A stretch of DNA of 64,000 bases, taken from Reticulascus tulasneorum (taxonomy: Eukaryota; Ascomycota; Sordariomycetes; Glomerellales; Reticulascaceae). The notes beneath the pieces were generated by a model. The model was not told where the DNA came from, did not search any database, and was given only the letters and a program-made list of their open reading frames with translations. This document shows, in pieces, positions 1 to 12,565 of this stretch. Every line of letters begins with the position of its first letter. Position 1 is the first letter of the stretch. The DNA lies in the NCBI GenBank assembly GCA_001557505.1, contig LSAX01000008.1, forward strand, positions 2,170,001 to 2,234,000, in the 5' to 3' direction. A program made the translations under genes and the position numbers.

Positions 1-267
1 CCTCTTTCCTCCCTCTGCCTACAGTACCTAGGTACTCCGTACCTTTATTAGCACAGCAGAGCTTCCCAACCCACTCACCTTCCACCTCCTCCCGCCTGTG
101 TCGTCAACCTTCCCTCCCCCCCATCACAACCATCAACAAACAACGCACCCGCATTGTTTGTCGAGTGCATTTCCATCGCCCGCATCCGAATCGATACTTT
201 CTTTATCATCTCCTGCCTTTTCCGCTCTTCCAATTAATTCCGTCATCCCTCCGGAGGGCTTGCCATC
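1..267 (+). promoter_or_regulatory. Upstream region and 5' leader of the protease gene
   Basis: Pyrimidine-rich sequence leads to the ATG at 268 (context atcATGA). No upstream gene end is visible, so the region is probably promoter plus transcribed leader. I see no recognisable TATA element. Confidence 0.4.
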
Positions 268-1583
<1,316 letters not shown>

Positions 1584-2319
1584 ATGGCAATCGTCGTCTT
1601 TCCGCAACTGTAGTCTAGGAATACATATAGTCGTCACGAAGGTGCAGACGGGTCTTGGGTAATATCTCATATTTCTACTCTTCGATGGTTGCATACGGTG
1701 GCCTCGGGCTTTGCTTGGGGATCGAGATAGGAACTAGCAGATTGACGGACCAAATGGCAGTCAGTTTCTTTTGTACAGTAACGTGATAAACATGCGCGAT
1801 GTGCTCTCGTAATGAATCAGTAGCTGCCCATGAATGTTGTTGCCTGTGCCTGTGCCTCTGCCCGGAATCCGGAGCCATGCAGGTTCGTGACTGATCACGG
1901 GACCGGACCCACTATTGCGACCCAAACAGGCCTAGCGCATTGTTTAGCGTCTCTCAGGCTTTCAACGCAATGGCACATCAAGACACATTCTTCTCACTAA
2001 CGCAGCCCTTCCAACATTCACCCTTGAAATTGCACGAGGATTGATTGCAGAGGCCGAAAAATCGGGAAATCGTGGATTTGTCGGGCCTTCATTCATTTTC
2101 GAGTCCCGTTGGTTGCCTTGGCGAGTGTTCTTGGATGAAAAGTCCCCCAGACGGCCTGGCCTCGCGACGCTTGACGAAAAGGTTTTGGAGTTCCACCAAC
2201 GACCGACGAACCTCGCGCGTCGCGACCATCCCGACCTGCCCCATCGCCCGCCCACGCGCAGCATCAACGAGAAGCCGCCAAGTGGTCTGCGCTAGACCAC
2301 GACGACAACCACAAAAATA
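1584..2319. other. Intergenic region, no gene seen
   Basis: This stretch holds the 3' flank of the protease gene and the promoter of the next gene. The open frames inside it are short and unconvincing. I recognise no repeat or RNA gene. Confidence 0.5.
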
Positions 2320-5113
2320 ATGGCGCAGCCGGCGTCGGTCCAGGCGAACGGTGTCCCTGGACCGGAGCGTGCTGAGCCCAGTCAATCGACTGTGCCGGTC
2401 AAGAGAAAGCGCGAGGTTGGCGACGATGCGAATGGCGACGACACCAAGACCGGGCTCAACGGCGAGACCGCCTCCACCGACCAAAAGAAGACAATTCGTG
2501 ACTACTTTGAGATCCTGAGCAGGTACGGCCGCCCTCCCGTCTCTGCTACTCGTGCACCCCCTGCATTTGTCATTTCCACGCATGCTCACACTCCCCAGCT
2601 TCGACACCAAGTCATCCATCCTCCAACGCCCCGTCCCCCAGCCCGCCTCCTCTGAGGAGCCCGATGCGAAGAGACAGAAATCCGACGACCCGACCTTCTC
2701 AATCGCCGACAAGGTCACGCAAGACGGCTATGCGCTGCTGGATGATCTCGCCGTCGACGTCCTCGCCGCCGCCAAGGATCGGCTCTCGGAGCTGCGGGCG
2801 AAGAAGGACGACAAGGCGAACGACGACTCCATCGCGAAGACGGCCATATTCAAGGAGAAGGCCCTGGAGCTCTTCCGACGGGAGATGTCGTACCCGCACG
2901 GCGCCTTCGACCCGTCGCTGAAGCTGCCCGTCGACTCCACATCCGACGTGCCCTCCAGCACGTCCAACCTGGTGCTGTCGGTGTACGGCAATGCACCCAC
3001 CGGGAGGCAGCTGTTCTCCAGCCTGCAGAAGCGCGACCCTGCATCCGCGGTCAAGCCCCTGCCGGACATCCTCCCGCCGGGCATATCGACCACGCGTATC
3101 GTGCCGTCGAGGACGCAGGAGCGTACCCACACCATCGGCGAGCTATTCGCCCCCCCTCGCAGCCTCCCCCCCCTGCAACCCCCGAAGCAGCCCAAGACCC
3201 AGACGAAGGGCAACAACCTGGGCTTCTACCATCCCGAGCTGACCGACAAGTCAAAGTACCGCACCAACTCGTACTTCGGCCAGAAGCTGTCGGTCGGCCA
3301 CTACCTGGACTACAGCAACGCTACGCCCTCGTCGCAGATCAAGACGAAGCAGCGCGAACGGGCACAGAGCCTCGCCGGCAAGAAGCCGTCGTCCACGGAG
3401 CTGGAAATGTCCGAATTCGAGTCATTGTTTCGCGGCGCCTTCTCGAGCTTCGCCCCCTGTAAGGACGACTCGGCCGCCGTCGTACCCTCCGGTCTGGCCG
3501 GCCGGATACACTGGCAGCGGTTCGGCCATCGCAGCTTCAACCGCATGATCGACGCCGAGGTGCAGCTGGAAGGCGAGCTGGAGGCCGCCGCGGAGAAGCC
3601 CGCCGAACAGCAGGAGATGGAGCTAGACGAGGAGTTCATCGAGGACGCCATCAAGAACTGGGACGACAGCCTGGTGGATCCCTCCCTGGAGGACGTCATG
3701 GGCGCGACCAAGGAGGACAAGGAGACGGCCGAGATCCTCGACGAGGTGACCGACATGATCGAGACCCTCGCGTCCTACCAGCGGATCCGCAACCTGTCCC
3801 TGCCCTCCTCCACGAGCCGCTACTCGGGCGATCCCGTCAACGGCGACATGCTGGCCAACGGCGCCGTGCCTCCCCCGTCCGAGGAGGAGACCCTCACCTA
3901 CGAGACCCTCAAGGCCCAGCTCACCCTCATCATCAAGACGCTGCCGCCGCACGCCGTGGCCAAGCTCAACGGCGACAAGCTGGACGAGCTGCTGGTCAGC
4001 ACCAAGATCGAGGTGCGGACCGACCAGTACAAGGGCGTCATGGAAGACGACGCCGCCGCCGCCCAGGCCAAGGCGCGCCAGCAGCAGACCGCCGCCGCCG
4101 CCAGCACCAGCCGAACCGTCCACCGGACCTCGAGCGCCTCCTCGGTGCCGTACGCCAACCAGTACCACGGCGCCACCCAGTACGGCACACCCACCCGCAC
4201 CCCCATCCCCGCCCCGCAATACTACAACCAGACCCGAACCCCCAGCCAGCCGAGCCCCCTGCCGCGGCCCGGTCATATGTCGCACCAGCCGCCGCGACCC
4301 CAAGCCACCCCAGGCTACCGGCCCAACGGATTCCCCCCGTACGCGACGCAGCTCGCCAAGACGCAGACCCCGTACGGCCACCAGAACGTGCAGCAGTACC
4401 CCGGCCAGGCACGACCGCAGCAGTACTACGGCGCCGTGTCGCAGCACAGCACACCCACCGCCCGATACCCGTCCGCCTTCCCGGGCTACCCACCCGGCAC
4501 CCCCACCCACGGCTCGTACGCCGCCTACACCAACGGCACGACCGCGCAGCGCACCATGTCCCCGCAGGTGCCCGTCGCCCAGTACAGCCCTTCCCAGCCC
4601 CAGCCCCAGCGGCAGTACGGCACCCCCAACCAGACCATGGCCGGCACCCCCATCAACCGCCAGCAGTACGCCAACCACGCGTCGCCCACCACCCAGACGC
4701 CCGGCGTGACCGGCTTCCTCACCGTCATGCCCGAGAGCCAGCAGACGCGCATGATGGAGCAGGCCAAGGCCCGCTTCGCCGCGCAGCAGAGCAGCATGGC
4801 GTTCGGCGATAAGATCTCGCAGACCAGCGTCTCGGGCCTCGCCGGCATCGGCCTCGGTGGCAGCTTCGACGCCGCCCGCATCGCCGCCGCGAGGGCGAGC
4901 ATGCCTGGCGGGGTCGGCATCCCCCCAAAGCCCCAGAGTCCCGGCCTCAACCCCGTGCGGCCGATGAATGGCGCGCCGGCCATCCCGCATAAGGTGACGC
5001 CTGTGCCGGTGCCTGTCATTCCGCCCGTGCAGCAGCAGCCGCAACAGCAACAACAGCAACAGCCGCCGCCGCAGCGTCAGCCCCAACCCCAGCCCCAGCA
5101 GCAGGCTCAATAG
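2320..5113 (+). CDS. Conserved fungal protein with Q/P-rich C-terminus, function unassigned
   Basis: Two exons (2320-2522 and 2599-5113) joined across a 76 bp GTACGG...CCCCAG intron give 905 aa, starting at a clean ATG (aataATGG). Residues 1-30 are disordered. A KRKRE basic stretch resembles a nuclear localisation signal. The region up to about residue 500 is helical and acidic, with conserved-looking blocks such as TRNSYFGQ-type and STELEMSEFESLFRGAFSSF. From about residue 560 the protein is low complexity (P, Q, Y, T, S) and it ends in a polyglutamine tract. The architecture suggests a nuclear transcription or chromatin cofactor, but that is inference. I do not recognise the family with certainty. 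It is transcribed codirectionally with the upstream protease. Confidence 0.82.
5026..5110 (+). repeat. CAG/CAA-rich polyglutamine-proline coding tract
   Basis: Mixed CAG, CAA, CCG and CCC codons encode a Q/P run at the extreme C-terminus of the preceding gene, ending right at the TAG. The mixed codons argue for selection on the amino acids over recent slippage of one triplet. Confidence 0.8.
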
Positions 5114-5554
5114 GGCTTCTTCCTATGTCTGAGTATCGGCCCACGGTTGGCGTTAATCGGTGGACTCGGCTAAACTTATCCTTCAATAATAGACGATCGC
5201 GTTTGCTTGAGCCCGGCATGGTTCGGACTCGATAGCTGTGCTTGGTGAGATGCTTGCCAGGGATTTTGGCCCTGGAGTTGCAGAGGATTAACAGGATTGC
5301 GTGGTAGGTAGGGTTCCAGCGGATTTGCTGCGGTGTATAGAGTAGGTAGCCTATGGCTTGTTTTAATTGAGGCATCATTAGACTGGCAGCTCTGTGACGT
5401 AGCCTGCCCTTGTGAAGATAATCGCTCGCCATTTAACTAATCGAGTCCTGCTCGTCCGGTCCAGTCATTTGACGGCGGTTGGTGACGAGCGCTTTGTCAC
5501 GACTCACGAACATACACAGGCTATTTACTTTCTTTACTCGATGAGCTTATACAA
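5114..5554. other. 3' intergenic region between convergent genes
   Basis: This stretch contains only the 3' flanks of the plus-strand gene and of the minus-strand HET gene. No further gene is seen. It marks the left edge of the accessory-looking part of the window. Confidence 0.5.
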
Positions 5555-7357
5555 CTACACGATATCAAGCAGTCGAGGCGCAGGCACGTCCCGAACGTCG
5601 TTCCACACCTTCTTCTCCGTGTAGCACTCCCCCACCAGCCGGAACTTCAGCCCCTGCTCCTGAGACGTTCCCTGGTCTCGGAGCACGAACGGGATCGCAG
5701 CCCCGAGGCAGACACAGACGTCATCGCCAACCTCGGCCTCCTCGGGAGCGAGGCCGATGTATCCCGTGTCGGTGATGAAGAAGCGGCGAGAATGGCAATT
5801 CTGCAGGAGGAACTGTATGTATCTCTTGTAGCTGGGGCCGAGGCTCCTTACCATCTCGAAGGGGATGTCCCTGAATGGCAGGCTACCCCCTGGCCCCTCT
5901 CGTTTGAGAGCCATTTCACGCACGAGGGATTCCCAAGTCCCTTTGGGTTCACGGCTTTTGGAGTCGCGCCCGTCTCCCTTGTTAGCCTTCTCCATCTCGA
6001 CAAATCTTCTGATGGCGTCGGGGTAGGCAAACCCAGCGGCTCCTATGACCTCGTGGAAGATTCCGTCCAGATCTATCGGCCCGCCATGATTCGACTTCTC
6101 TTTCGTCCTGTCAACGCCCTTCACGGACTCCTCAGCCAACAGGGTCTTCCACTCGTCCAAGGGGAATGGCTGGCCGGCAAGGTACGTCGATCCGGTCTTT
6201 GCTATCTTGCCACATAGGTACCCGGCTACGCGTAGGACCGGCGCAGTCTCCGTACCGGGATCTATAACTACAGGTATGTGCGGGGCGTCCACTTTGTTGG
6301 AGACCCAGAAGTAGCCCATTTGAGTACGCGGGACGGTCCCGAGAATCTGTCGCTTGGGCGGAACGCTCCAGTCCGGCACCCAGGACGGTAGGTTATCGGT
6401 GCTCGACACGCCTTGGACCGCATAGAGGATCTGGAAACCGCATTCGCGCATCAGAGCGGCGGCGCAATCCGTATATACCCTGGCTGGTGAGTTTTCGTAG
6501 TCCGGCGCGAGGCTGAACGGCTTCTCGAACAGGTCGAGCAGCGGCAACAGGCTGTACACCTTGTCGCGCGGGTCCGTCGCCTCGCAGTGCCTCGCTTCGA
6601 GGAGAGCCTTGAGCATCGAGCTCTCGAGTTTCCCCTTTATGAGGGACTGCTTCGATGTAGCGGCGACAAACGGCAACCGGGTCAGCCATTTGGTGTTTGT
6701 GTTCCAGTCGTGCAGGTTCTTGATTGCGGACCACGGCAGGGTCTTGTCTCCGCAGTAGACGATGCCGCTGCTGGCCAAGACGACCTCCTGGATAACCCAC
6801 ACCCTGGTGAACCACGGTTGGCGAAAGAAGCTGTCGAGCGCCTGGATCAATTCGTCGGACTTTACGTAGCTGAGAGACGTGGTGTCCGCGGCCGGGCTGT
6901 CGCAGTCCAGGATGAAGTCAACCGCTAAGTCGCTGTTTTCCGCGGCCTCGCCCAGGTGGATCACCACATTGGCTGCCCCCGAGTAGATCTTGGACATGAG
7001 ATTCACCTGGTGGTTCCTCTCAGACACGTTCGACTGGTCGATGCTCAAGGCGTCAATCCAGAGAGTCCGCGGCCTGTCTTTGTGTCGCAGGCGACGGAGA
7101 GCGGAGAAGCAGTTCGATGTCACCGAGAAATCGTTCGACTCGCCCGAGACTTTTATATGGATGACTTGACGGTCCGAGGGGTCTCCCCATGTGTAGGACA
7201 GTGCCTCATATGACGGCGCCGAGTTGATATCTGCCGTCGTGAGCTCGCAGGTAATGGCATCGCTTCCGGGCTGGAGCGATACCAGGCGTATGTGGTCGGG
7301 AGTCGGCAGAGACGGTCCAGGATATGTCTGGCCTGGGCCAGTGTGTACATTTGCCAT
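5555..7357 (-). CDS. Heterokaryon-incompatibility (HET) domain protein
   Basis: Single-exon ORF of 600 aa with a clear ATG at 7357. The N-terminal HET domain (about residues 20-190) shows the family signature: IRLVSLQPG, then YEALSYTWGDP, then LWIDALSIDQ with S-ERNHQV, then VVIHLGEA, then WFTRVWVIQEV. The C-terminal part (VTDTGYIGLAPEEAEVGDDV, then FRLVGECY) is the usual tail of long HET proteins and is predicted cytosolic. HET proteins trigger or transmit programmed cell death after fusion of genetically different hyphae. They often need a second partner, and none is identified here. The gene is intact and is the first gene of the accessory region. Allelic specificity cannot be told from sequence. 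Confidence 0.93.
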   Translation of the reverse strand: MANVHTGPGQTYPGPSLPTPDHIRLVSLQPGSDAITCELTTADINSAPSYEALSYTWGDPSDRQVIHIKVSGESNDFSVTSNCFSALRRLRHKDRPRTLWIDALSIDQSNVSERNHQVNLMSKIYSGAANVVIHLGEAAENSDLAVDFILDCDSPAADTTSLSYVKSDELIQALDSFFRQPWFTRVWVIQEVVLASSGIVYCGDKTLPWSAIKNLHDWNTNTKWLTRLPFVAATSKQSLIKGKLESSMLKALLEARHCEATDPRDKVYSLLPLLDLFEKPFSLAPDYENSPARVYTDCAAALMRECGFQILYAVQGVSSTDNLPSWVPDWSVPPKRQILGTVPRTQMGYFWVSNKVDAPHIPVVIDPGTETAPVLRVAGYLCGKIAKTGSTYLAGQPFPLDEWKTLLAEESVKGVDRTKEKSNHGGPIDLDGIFHEVIGAAGFAYPDAIRRFVEMEKANKGDGRDSKSREPKGTWESLVREMALKREGPGGSLPFRDIPFEMVRSLGPSYKRYIQFLLQNCHSRRFFITDTGYIGLAPEEAEVGDDVCVCLGAAIPFVLRDQGTSQEQGLKFRLVGECYTEKKVWNDVRDVPAPRLLDIV

Positions 7358-7885
7358 CTGGAGGATTAGTTCTCGGGTTATACGTGCAGTCCTCCACTGC
7401 CCAAGTGTTCCGATCGTGAACTCCCACGGTCATCCAGACAACAATCTTTTATTCCTTTCTTCTAACTGGCTCTGAGAGAACGAGGATTACATTGAATAAG
7501 ATGACGAGGCTGGCAACCCTGCAGCTCACGGGGTGTGCCAAGGCAGCACCCATCGAGGTCATGTGACGTCAACCAGCGTCGCGACTTTTGTTGCAGATCA
7601 ACTCGAAAACAAGCATGCAGGATGTAAATGAAGGCCATGCGCATTTCCTGCGTAGTCACTGTTATTTGACTGGCACCGGTTGACTGTCTTCTTCACTGCT
7701 ATCGATGATGGTGCCCCACTCGGATATCCGGGAACGCTACCTGCCCGCCATGCAGGGATCCCGCATCGGATCTCGTTCCTGAGTCCACAATAAGAAGGCG
7801 GGCGGCATCGTGTATCTACCCAGCATGCTAGTATAAATTGGACCTAGGAGCCCATCCCCAGACCTCGCTCGTCTCCATCCATTCA
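7358..7885. promoter_or_regulatory. Divergent intergenic region with TATA box
   Basis: This stretch separates the minus-strand HET gene from the plus-strand methyltransferase. TATAAA at 7832-7837 sits 49 bp before the methyltransferase ATG, a normal core-promoter distance. No gene is seen inside. Confidence 0.5.
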
Positions 7886-8692
7886 ATGAACACCCCCCGC
7901 GATTCTCTCCCACGGGCTCTGCTCCTACAACATGAAGTTTTCACAAAGCTACTGGAAGGGCGTCTCTTGATTGCCCCGGTGGCCGATCCGGTCCGGGTGC
8001 TCGATATCGGCACGGGATGTGGCATATGGGCGGCCGACTTCGCCGGGGAACACCCGACGGCGGAGGTCGTGGGCATAGATATTTTCCCACAGCCGACCAT
8101 CGCAGCGCCGCCCAACTGCAATTTTATGGCCCGGGACGCGGAGCAAGAATGGGACTTTGGAGGCGCCAAGTTCGATGTCATCCACACGCGTCTGATCCCC
8201 TTCCACGCCAAGGAGGTCGGTGCCGTTCTTCGTCGGTGCTATGAGCATCTCAGCCCCGGCGGATACATCGAGATGCAAGAGTCCTTGCCCCCCTGCCGGA
8301 CGGATGAGCCCCCAGGATCTCCAGAACACGCGTCCAAGGTTATCGAGTGGACGAAACTCCGGTTGGAGGCCGCGTCCAAGCTCGGCATCGATCACGCCAT
8401 CGCCCACAAGCTGCCGGAGGCCCTATCCGAGGCCGGATTCGTGGACGTGCAGACGCAGGATCTCAAGTGGCCGATAGGGCCGTGGATGGAAGACGAGCGC
8501 ATGAAGGACATTGGCAACATCAACCTCGAGCTGCTGCAGCTCGCCATGGTGGGCCTCTCGATGGAACTGCTCGCCCACCTGGGTATGGCGCAGGACCAGG
8601 TCACTGATTTTGTTGAACAAGTCCAGAAAGACCTTGGGGTTGGAAAGATTTATGCTACCGTCCGGGTTGTATGGGCCAGGAAGCCTAGCTAG
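7886..8692 (+). CDS. SAM-dependent methyltransferase, LaeA/UMTA-like
   Basis: Intronless ORF of 268 aa. I chose the ATG at 7886 (MNTPRDSLPRALLLQHEV) because the longer open frame starts with TTG and would begin inside the TATA box. The Rossmann fold shows motif I VLDIGTGCGIWAADFA, the acidic end of beta 2 VVGIDIFP, RDAEQEWDF, FDVIHTRLIPFH, and LSPGGYIEMQES. This is the usual layout of fungal LaeA-like class I methyltransferases, including the QHEVFTKLLEGRL lead-in. The family contains both regulators and small-molecule or peptide methyltransferases, so the substrate is unknown. It is somewhat shorter at the N-terminus than typical relatives (around 300-340 aa), so an unseen upstream exon is possible. 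Confidence 0.85.
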   Translation: MNTPRDSLPRALLLQHEVFTKLLEGRLLIAPVADPVRVLDIGTGCGIWAADFAGEHPTAEVVGIDIFPQPTIAAPPNCNFMARDAEQEWDFGGAKFDVIHTRLIPFHAKEVGAVLRRCYEHLSPGGYIEMQESLPPCRTDEPPGSPEHASKVIEWTKLRLEAASKLGIDHAIAHKLPEALSEAGFVDVQTQDLKWPIGPWMEDERMKDIGNINLELLQLAMVGLSMELLAHLGMAQDQVTDFVEQVQKDLGVGKIYATVRVVWARKPS

Positions 8693-9280
8693 GTGTGCGT
8701 TATGGGATTCAACCTCCTCTCCTAACTTGAACAACTGCGCCCCCATGTCTTATTCAATTACAAGTCGTTTTACTAAACTTTTACAAACGTAAACTATCGA
8801 TTTGGTCGTGGTTGACACGAATTACGCAACCCATGTCTATCCAATAAGCATATTCTCGATCCCGAACCAGGGTGAGATCCCATTCCCTTTAACCGCCAAG
8901 CTTCCGAGCCGCTTCCATTTCCCTTTCCCCATGTCAGCTTCCAGGCACACCATGTTCGCCGAAGCCTGCAATTCATTGGCCCATCCTGAAGGACGGCAAA
9001 CCCACTTGAGCAACTCGTAAACCTTCAGCGCTCGACTGCCCATCCGCGTGTTCACCTAACGTCACCGATTTATAAGGCCACGGCGAAGTACCATGCAATT
9101 CGTCATCTCCAATGCTGTGTCGAGCTTCGTAATGCTTCGACTCAAGGTCAACATTGGGGATCGGAACGTACATATAACAATGGCGCGGCCGTTGACATAC
9201 GGGTGATCTTCAGAATCATCGTTAATTGGCATTCCTCTTCGTCACTTTATTCGCGCTTCCAGTGGTGCCAATTACATACT
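8693..9280. other. Intergenic region, no gene seen
   Basis: This stretch holds the 3' flank of the methyltransferase and the promoter of the beta-lactamase-like gene. No convincing coding frame is seen. Confidence 0.5.
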
Positions 9281-11097
9281 ATGCCTTCTTTACTCAATCT
9301 TTTCGCGGCAACTGCTCTCTTGTCAACCTTGCCCCTGACGAATGCTAAGAGCTGCCCTCCTCTTGGTGCCGTTCTGCCACCTCCTCGGACGCCCAGCAAG
9401 AGCAAAGCCGTTGAGGCTTCCATTGAGCTCCTGAACGCAAGGCTCGAAGCGTTCACATCAGAGCTCAACGCTAGCGGCATCTCCATAGGCGTCAAGTCCC
9501 TTCATGAGGATGAGCAGCTTTACGGCTATCACTTCACGCCAGAGGTGCTTTCCGGCATTGGCACCGAGTCTATCGACGAAAATACAATATACCGGGTAGG
9601 CAGTGTCTCTAAATTGTTTCCGGCGTTGGTTGCGATACAGAGCGAATCCGTCAACCTGGCAGACTCTGTTCTGGAGTACATCCCCGAACTGAGCAATGGA
9701 GCACCGCATGACGCCATAAATGCCGTTTCCTGGGAAGACGTCACGGTGGAATCACTAGCATCGCACTTGGCCGGCATCGCCACAGACAGTAAGATCTCCA
9801 AGGACTACCGCGACGGGAACTGACAATCAGCAGCGGCGTTTGACCTCGCCCTCTTCCCGACCAGTCCCTGGACTAGCATGGGGCTGCCAGAGGTGCCAAA
9901 TGGAACCGGTCCCAGTTGCTCCGGTCTGCCTGGTACGACGCCTTGCACGGCGGAGGATCTTGTTGAGCATATCAACAAGAGCCCGCCCATCTATGCACCC
10001 TTCACCAGCCCTTCCTACACCAACGTTGGGTCTGCTCTGCTCAGCATGGTTATCGAGGCCGCCACAGGCGAGACATTTGAGGATATCGTCCAGTCCAGCG
10101 TTTTCGACCTTGTGGGCATGGATAGCACCTCATTTTCCGGACCCGTACCGTCATTCGAAGAGACCGGCTTTGTTCCCGTTGGCGAGGTGACCTGGAACGT
10201 CACTCTAGGTGTATACGAAGCGTACGCACTCTCATCCTCTCCGTAGCTTATGCTGACGACTCTAGCGCCGGCGGAATGTTTTCCAACACGATCGATATGC
10301 TCGCCTTTGCTGAGGCAGTTCTCGGGAACCGCCTCCTCACCCCAAAAGAGACAGCCCAATGGATGAAGCCAGCTACGCACACCTCTTCGTTCGGATTTTC
10401 CACTGGCCACGCATGGGAAATCTTCCGGGGCGACAACATCACCTCCGATGGCCGCATAATTGACGTCTACGCGAAAGCCGGCGACCTCGGGCTGTACCAT
10501 GCTCTGATGGCGGTGATCCCGGACTACGATATTGTCCTCTCGGTTCTCACTGCCGGGCCGGAGGTTTCTCTCGACCCCTCCGCCCGTATGAGAATCTCGA
10601 GTATCGTGATCGAGACCCTCCTGCCCGCCATTGAGCAGGCGGGGCGCGATGAAGCATCCTCGGGATACACCGGGACCTATGCCGATGAATACACCAACTC
10701 GAGCATCACAATCGACATGGACACTGGGCCCGGTCTCGTCATCTCCGAATTCACCGTCCGCGGCTTCGATGTCCTGAACAACATCGGCTTGTATAGCGGT
10801 GCCAAGTCGGACCAGGTCGAAGCAAGACTATACCCTACTAAATTAAGTCGTGAATCCGACAAAGGCTCCGACTCTGCGTGGCGTGCGGTATTCGACACGG
10901 CCTCGGACGCCCAGAAGGAGCTTGATGCGCAGGTCTTCTACAAAGATGGCGCCTGTCAGTCGTGGGTCGTCCTCGATCGCTTGTCTTACAATTTCAACAG
11001 TCTCACCGAGTTTGTCTTTACAGAAGGCGACGGGATCAAGAGTGTGGGGAACCCGGCGTTCAACGTGACGCTGACGAAGCGGGATCTTGAACAATAA
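9281..11097 (+). CDS. Secreted serine beta-lactamase-fold protein (class C/PBP-like)
   Basis: Three exons: 9281-9788, 9831-10221 and 10266-11097. Phases match, and intron 2 contains GCTGACGACTCTAG. The product is 576 aa. Residues 1-22 are a signal peptide (MPSLLNLFAATALLSTLPLTNA). The nucleophile motif SxxK appears as RVGSVSKLFPAL and the YxN motif as SPSYTNVGSALL, the two diagnostic motifs of the serine beta-lactamase/D-Ala-D-Ala peptidase fold. AGGMFS is the expected block after YxN. The C-terminal 200 residues form the extra beta domain seen in fungal members. Several N-x-S/T sequons suit an extracellular protein. Fungal homologues are mostly uncharacterised and can act as esterases or peptidases. 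There is no reason to infer antibiotic resistance. The gene is intact. Confidence 0.9.
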
Positions 11098-11473
11098 GGG
11101 GATGGAGATGAATACAGTCGAGTAGTTGAATGCTTGTATGTTAGGCAATGCTATCCCGTGTCACGTCACGGGCCTGAAGCACATTTATTAGAAATAACAC
11201 AACATAAGATGCCGCTGAGAGCCACCTGAATTCGAAATTCACAACTCGGGCCACATAAGGAGAAATCCTCTGCTAACACTTTCCTCGTATGCGCTCTTTT
11301 CTTCCCCATCTACTTTTCTACCCAAATCTCCTTTCCCAAAAACCTTCATCTTCTCAACATCATCCGAAAAGCGCGCCCGCTGTGACAACAACAACTCAAA
11401 GGTTCCTTTCGACGCTTTCGATCAAATCTAACTCTTGTTCTCTTATGGCGTGTGTTTCTTGGTTTGGACCAAG
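11098..11473. promoter_or_regulatory. Intergenic region with pyrimidine-rich leader
   Basis: A TC-rich leader (11289-11400) precedes the CCHC gene. Similar pyrimidine-rich leaders ending in ACCAAGATG or close variants precede 13184, 14848, 37754 and 41453. No gene is seen here. Confidence 0.35.
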
Positions 11474-12565
11474 ATGGCTGATCAAGGGGATGGAGCGGGA
11501 GGTAGCCTCCCGCCAAATGATAACAAACTGAAGCGTTCCAATGACGACCTGAATGAAGGGGACGATCGTGCACCACAACGTGCGGTTAGACTATCCCGAT
11601 ATAATCGAGGGATCCATCTTTCCGGGTCGGCTACTCTGGTCGATGGGACCTTGCAGTGGGATAATCCGGCACCAAACCAGAACAACTTTGGCTCCACTGC
11701 GAACTTGGGAGACATATCTGGCCTTGACCATCAAGGAATGACGCCAGGCGCTGTGAATTTTCTGCACGGGGTGAGGAATCAGCTGGGACAGAATGATCCA
11801 GTCACGACCATGACGATGCCGCAGCACCTTGTCAACATACCTCTCCATCTGGCACACACTGCTAGAGGAAGTATGTCACCTATTGCGGCTTACCTGGAGA
11901 GAGGTGGATTACGGCAGCCACCACTGCCCCTTCAACAGCCACCGCACGAGCCGGAAAGGCAGTTGCCGATGTGTGGGTCTTGTGGCAAGGAGGGACACGA
12001 AATCAAGCATTGCCTTGACAAGCTGAGTAGGACTAACCTCAGAAATTACTCGGTGCGAATGGACATTTTCGGCTGTCCATACGATAATCAACTCCATGCA
12101 TTCGACAAATTCCCGAGTGTCGGGGAGCTGACCTTGCTTCGTGCATGGGAATATCTGGGACCATTGCGCGCGTCAAAGCCAGAGATATGTTCCGCAGATT
12201 GGAACGTGTGGATCATGGCTATAGGGTTCTCGGAGCTCCGTGACGGATATCCAATACTGCCACATGTTCTGGCTACCAGGCGGCTCGCCGCCGAGGAACC
12301 ATGGAACCAGGGACAGGCGGATTACTCACAGATCGTGGCTAGCCCCACCAACGGAAGGGCCGTGAACACTCATTTTACAACCTTGCTGGGGATATTGAGG
12401 GTTCTCGATTTTGAAAACGTTGATGCCGCTGAAAACCCGTTGAATTCGGCGTTCGTTCCGGTCTGTCAGTTGAACCCTCTCATGGAGGAATGGTTCGATA
12501 AACACGAAGACCTCCGAGGCAGCGTGATCGGAGATTATCAGGCGTCGAAGGCTGCTGTTCTGTAG
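11474..12565 (+). CDS. CCHC zinc-knuckle protein, copy 1 (ends at an in-frame TAG)
   Basis: ORF of 363 aa from ATG 11474 (accaagATGG). The N-terminal 160 residues are low complexity. A CCHC knuckle follows: C167-x2-C170-x4-H175-x4-C180 (MCGSCGKEGHEIKHC). A second Cys/His cluster around GCPYDN (C201) then comes before a conserved-looking block AWEYLGPLRASKPEI and WNVWIMAIGF. The CP-N-H cluster after the knuckle is typical of a fungus-specific multicopy family and differs from retroviral-type Gag. CCHC knuckles usually bind single-stranded nucleic acid, but the role here is unknown. A paralog lies at 41453-42630. Comparison shows that the conserved C-terminal tail of this copy lies in the same frame just beyond the TAG at 12563-12565. 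The gene is therefore either truncated by a nonsense mutation or read through. Confidence 0.72.
   Translation: MADQGDGAGGSLPPNDNKLKRSNDDLNEGDDRAPQRAVRLSRYNRGIHLSGSATLVDGTLQWDNPAPNQNNFGSTANLGDISGLDHQGMTPGAVNFLHGVRNQLGQNDPVTTMTMPQHLVNIPLHLAHTARGSMSPIAAYLERGGLRQPPLPLQQPPHEPERQLPMCGSCGKEGHEIKHCLDKLSRTNLRNYSVRMDIFGCPYDNQLHAFDKFPSVGELTLLRAWEYLGPLRASKPEICSADWNVWIMAIGFSELRDGYPILPHVLATRRLAAEEPWNQGQADYSQIVASPTNGRAVNTHFTTLLGILRVLDFENVDAAENPLNSAFVPVCQLNPLMEEWFDKHEDLRGSVIGDYQASKAAVL

Noticed and set aside
3623..5110. 495-codon minus-strand ORF, G/R/L-rich
   Set aside because: Antisense shadow of the P/Q-rich coding region; composition explained by the opposite strand.
7838..7885. N-terminal extension of the methyltransferase
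   Set aside because: Begins with TTG and overlaps the TATA box; ATG 7886 is preferred.
11474..12565. CCHC knuckle considered as a retrotransposon Gag
   Set aside because: No reverse transcriptase, integrase, LTRs or target-site duplications nearby; the CP-N-H cluster after the knuckle fits a fungal gene family better.
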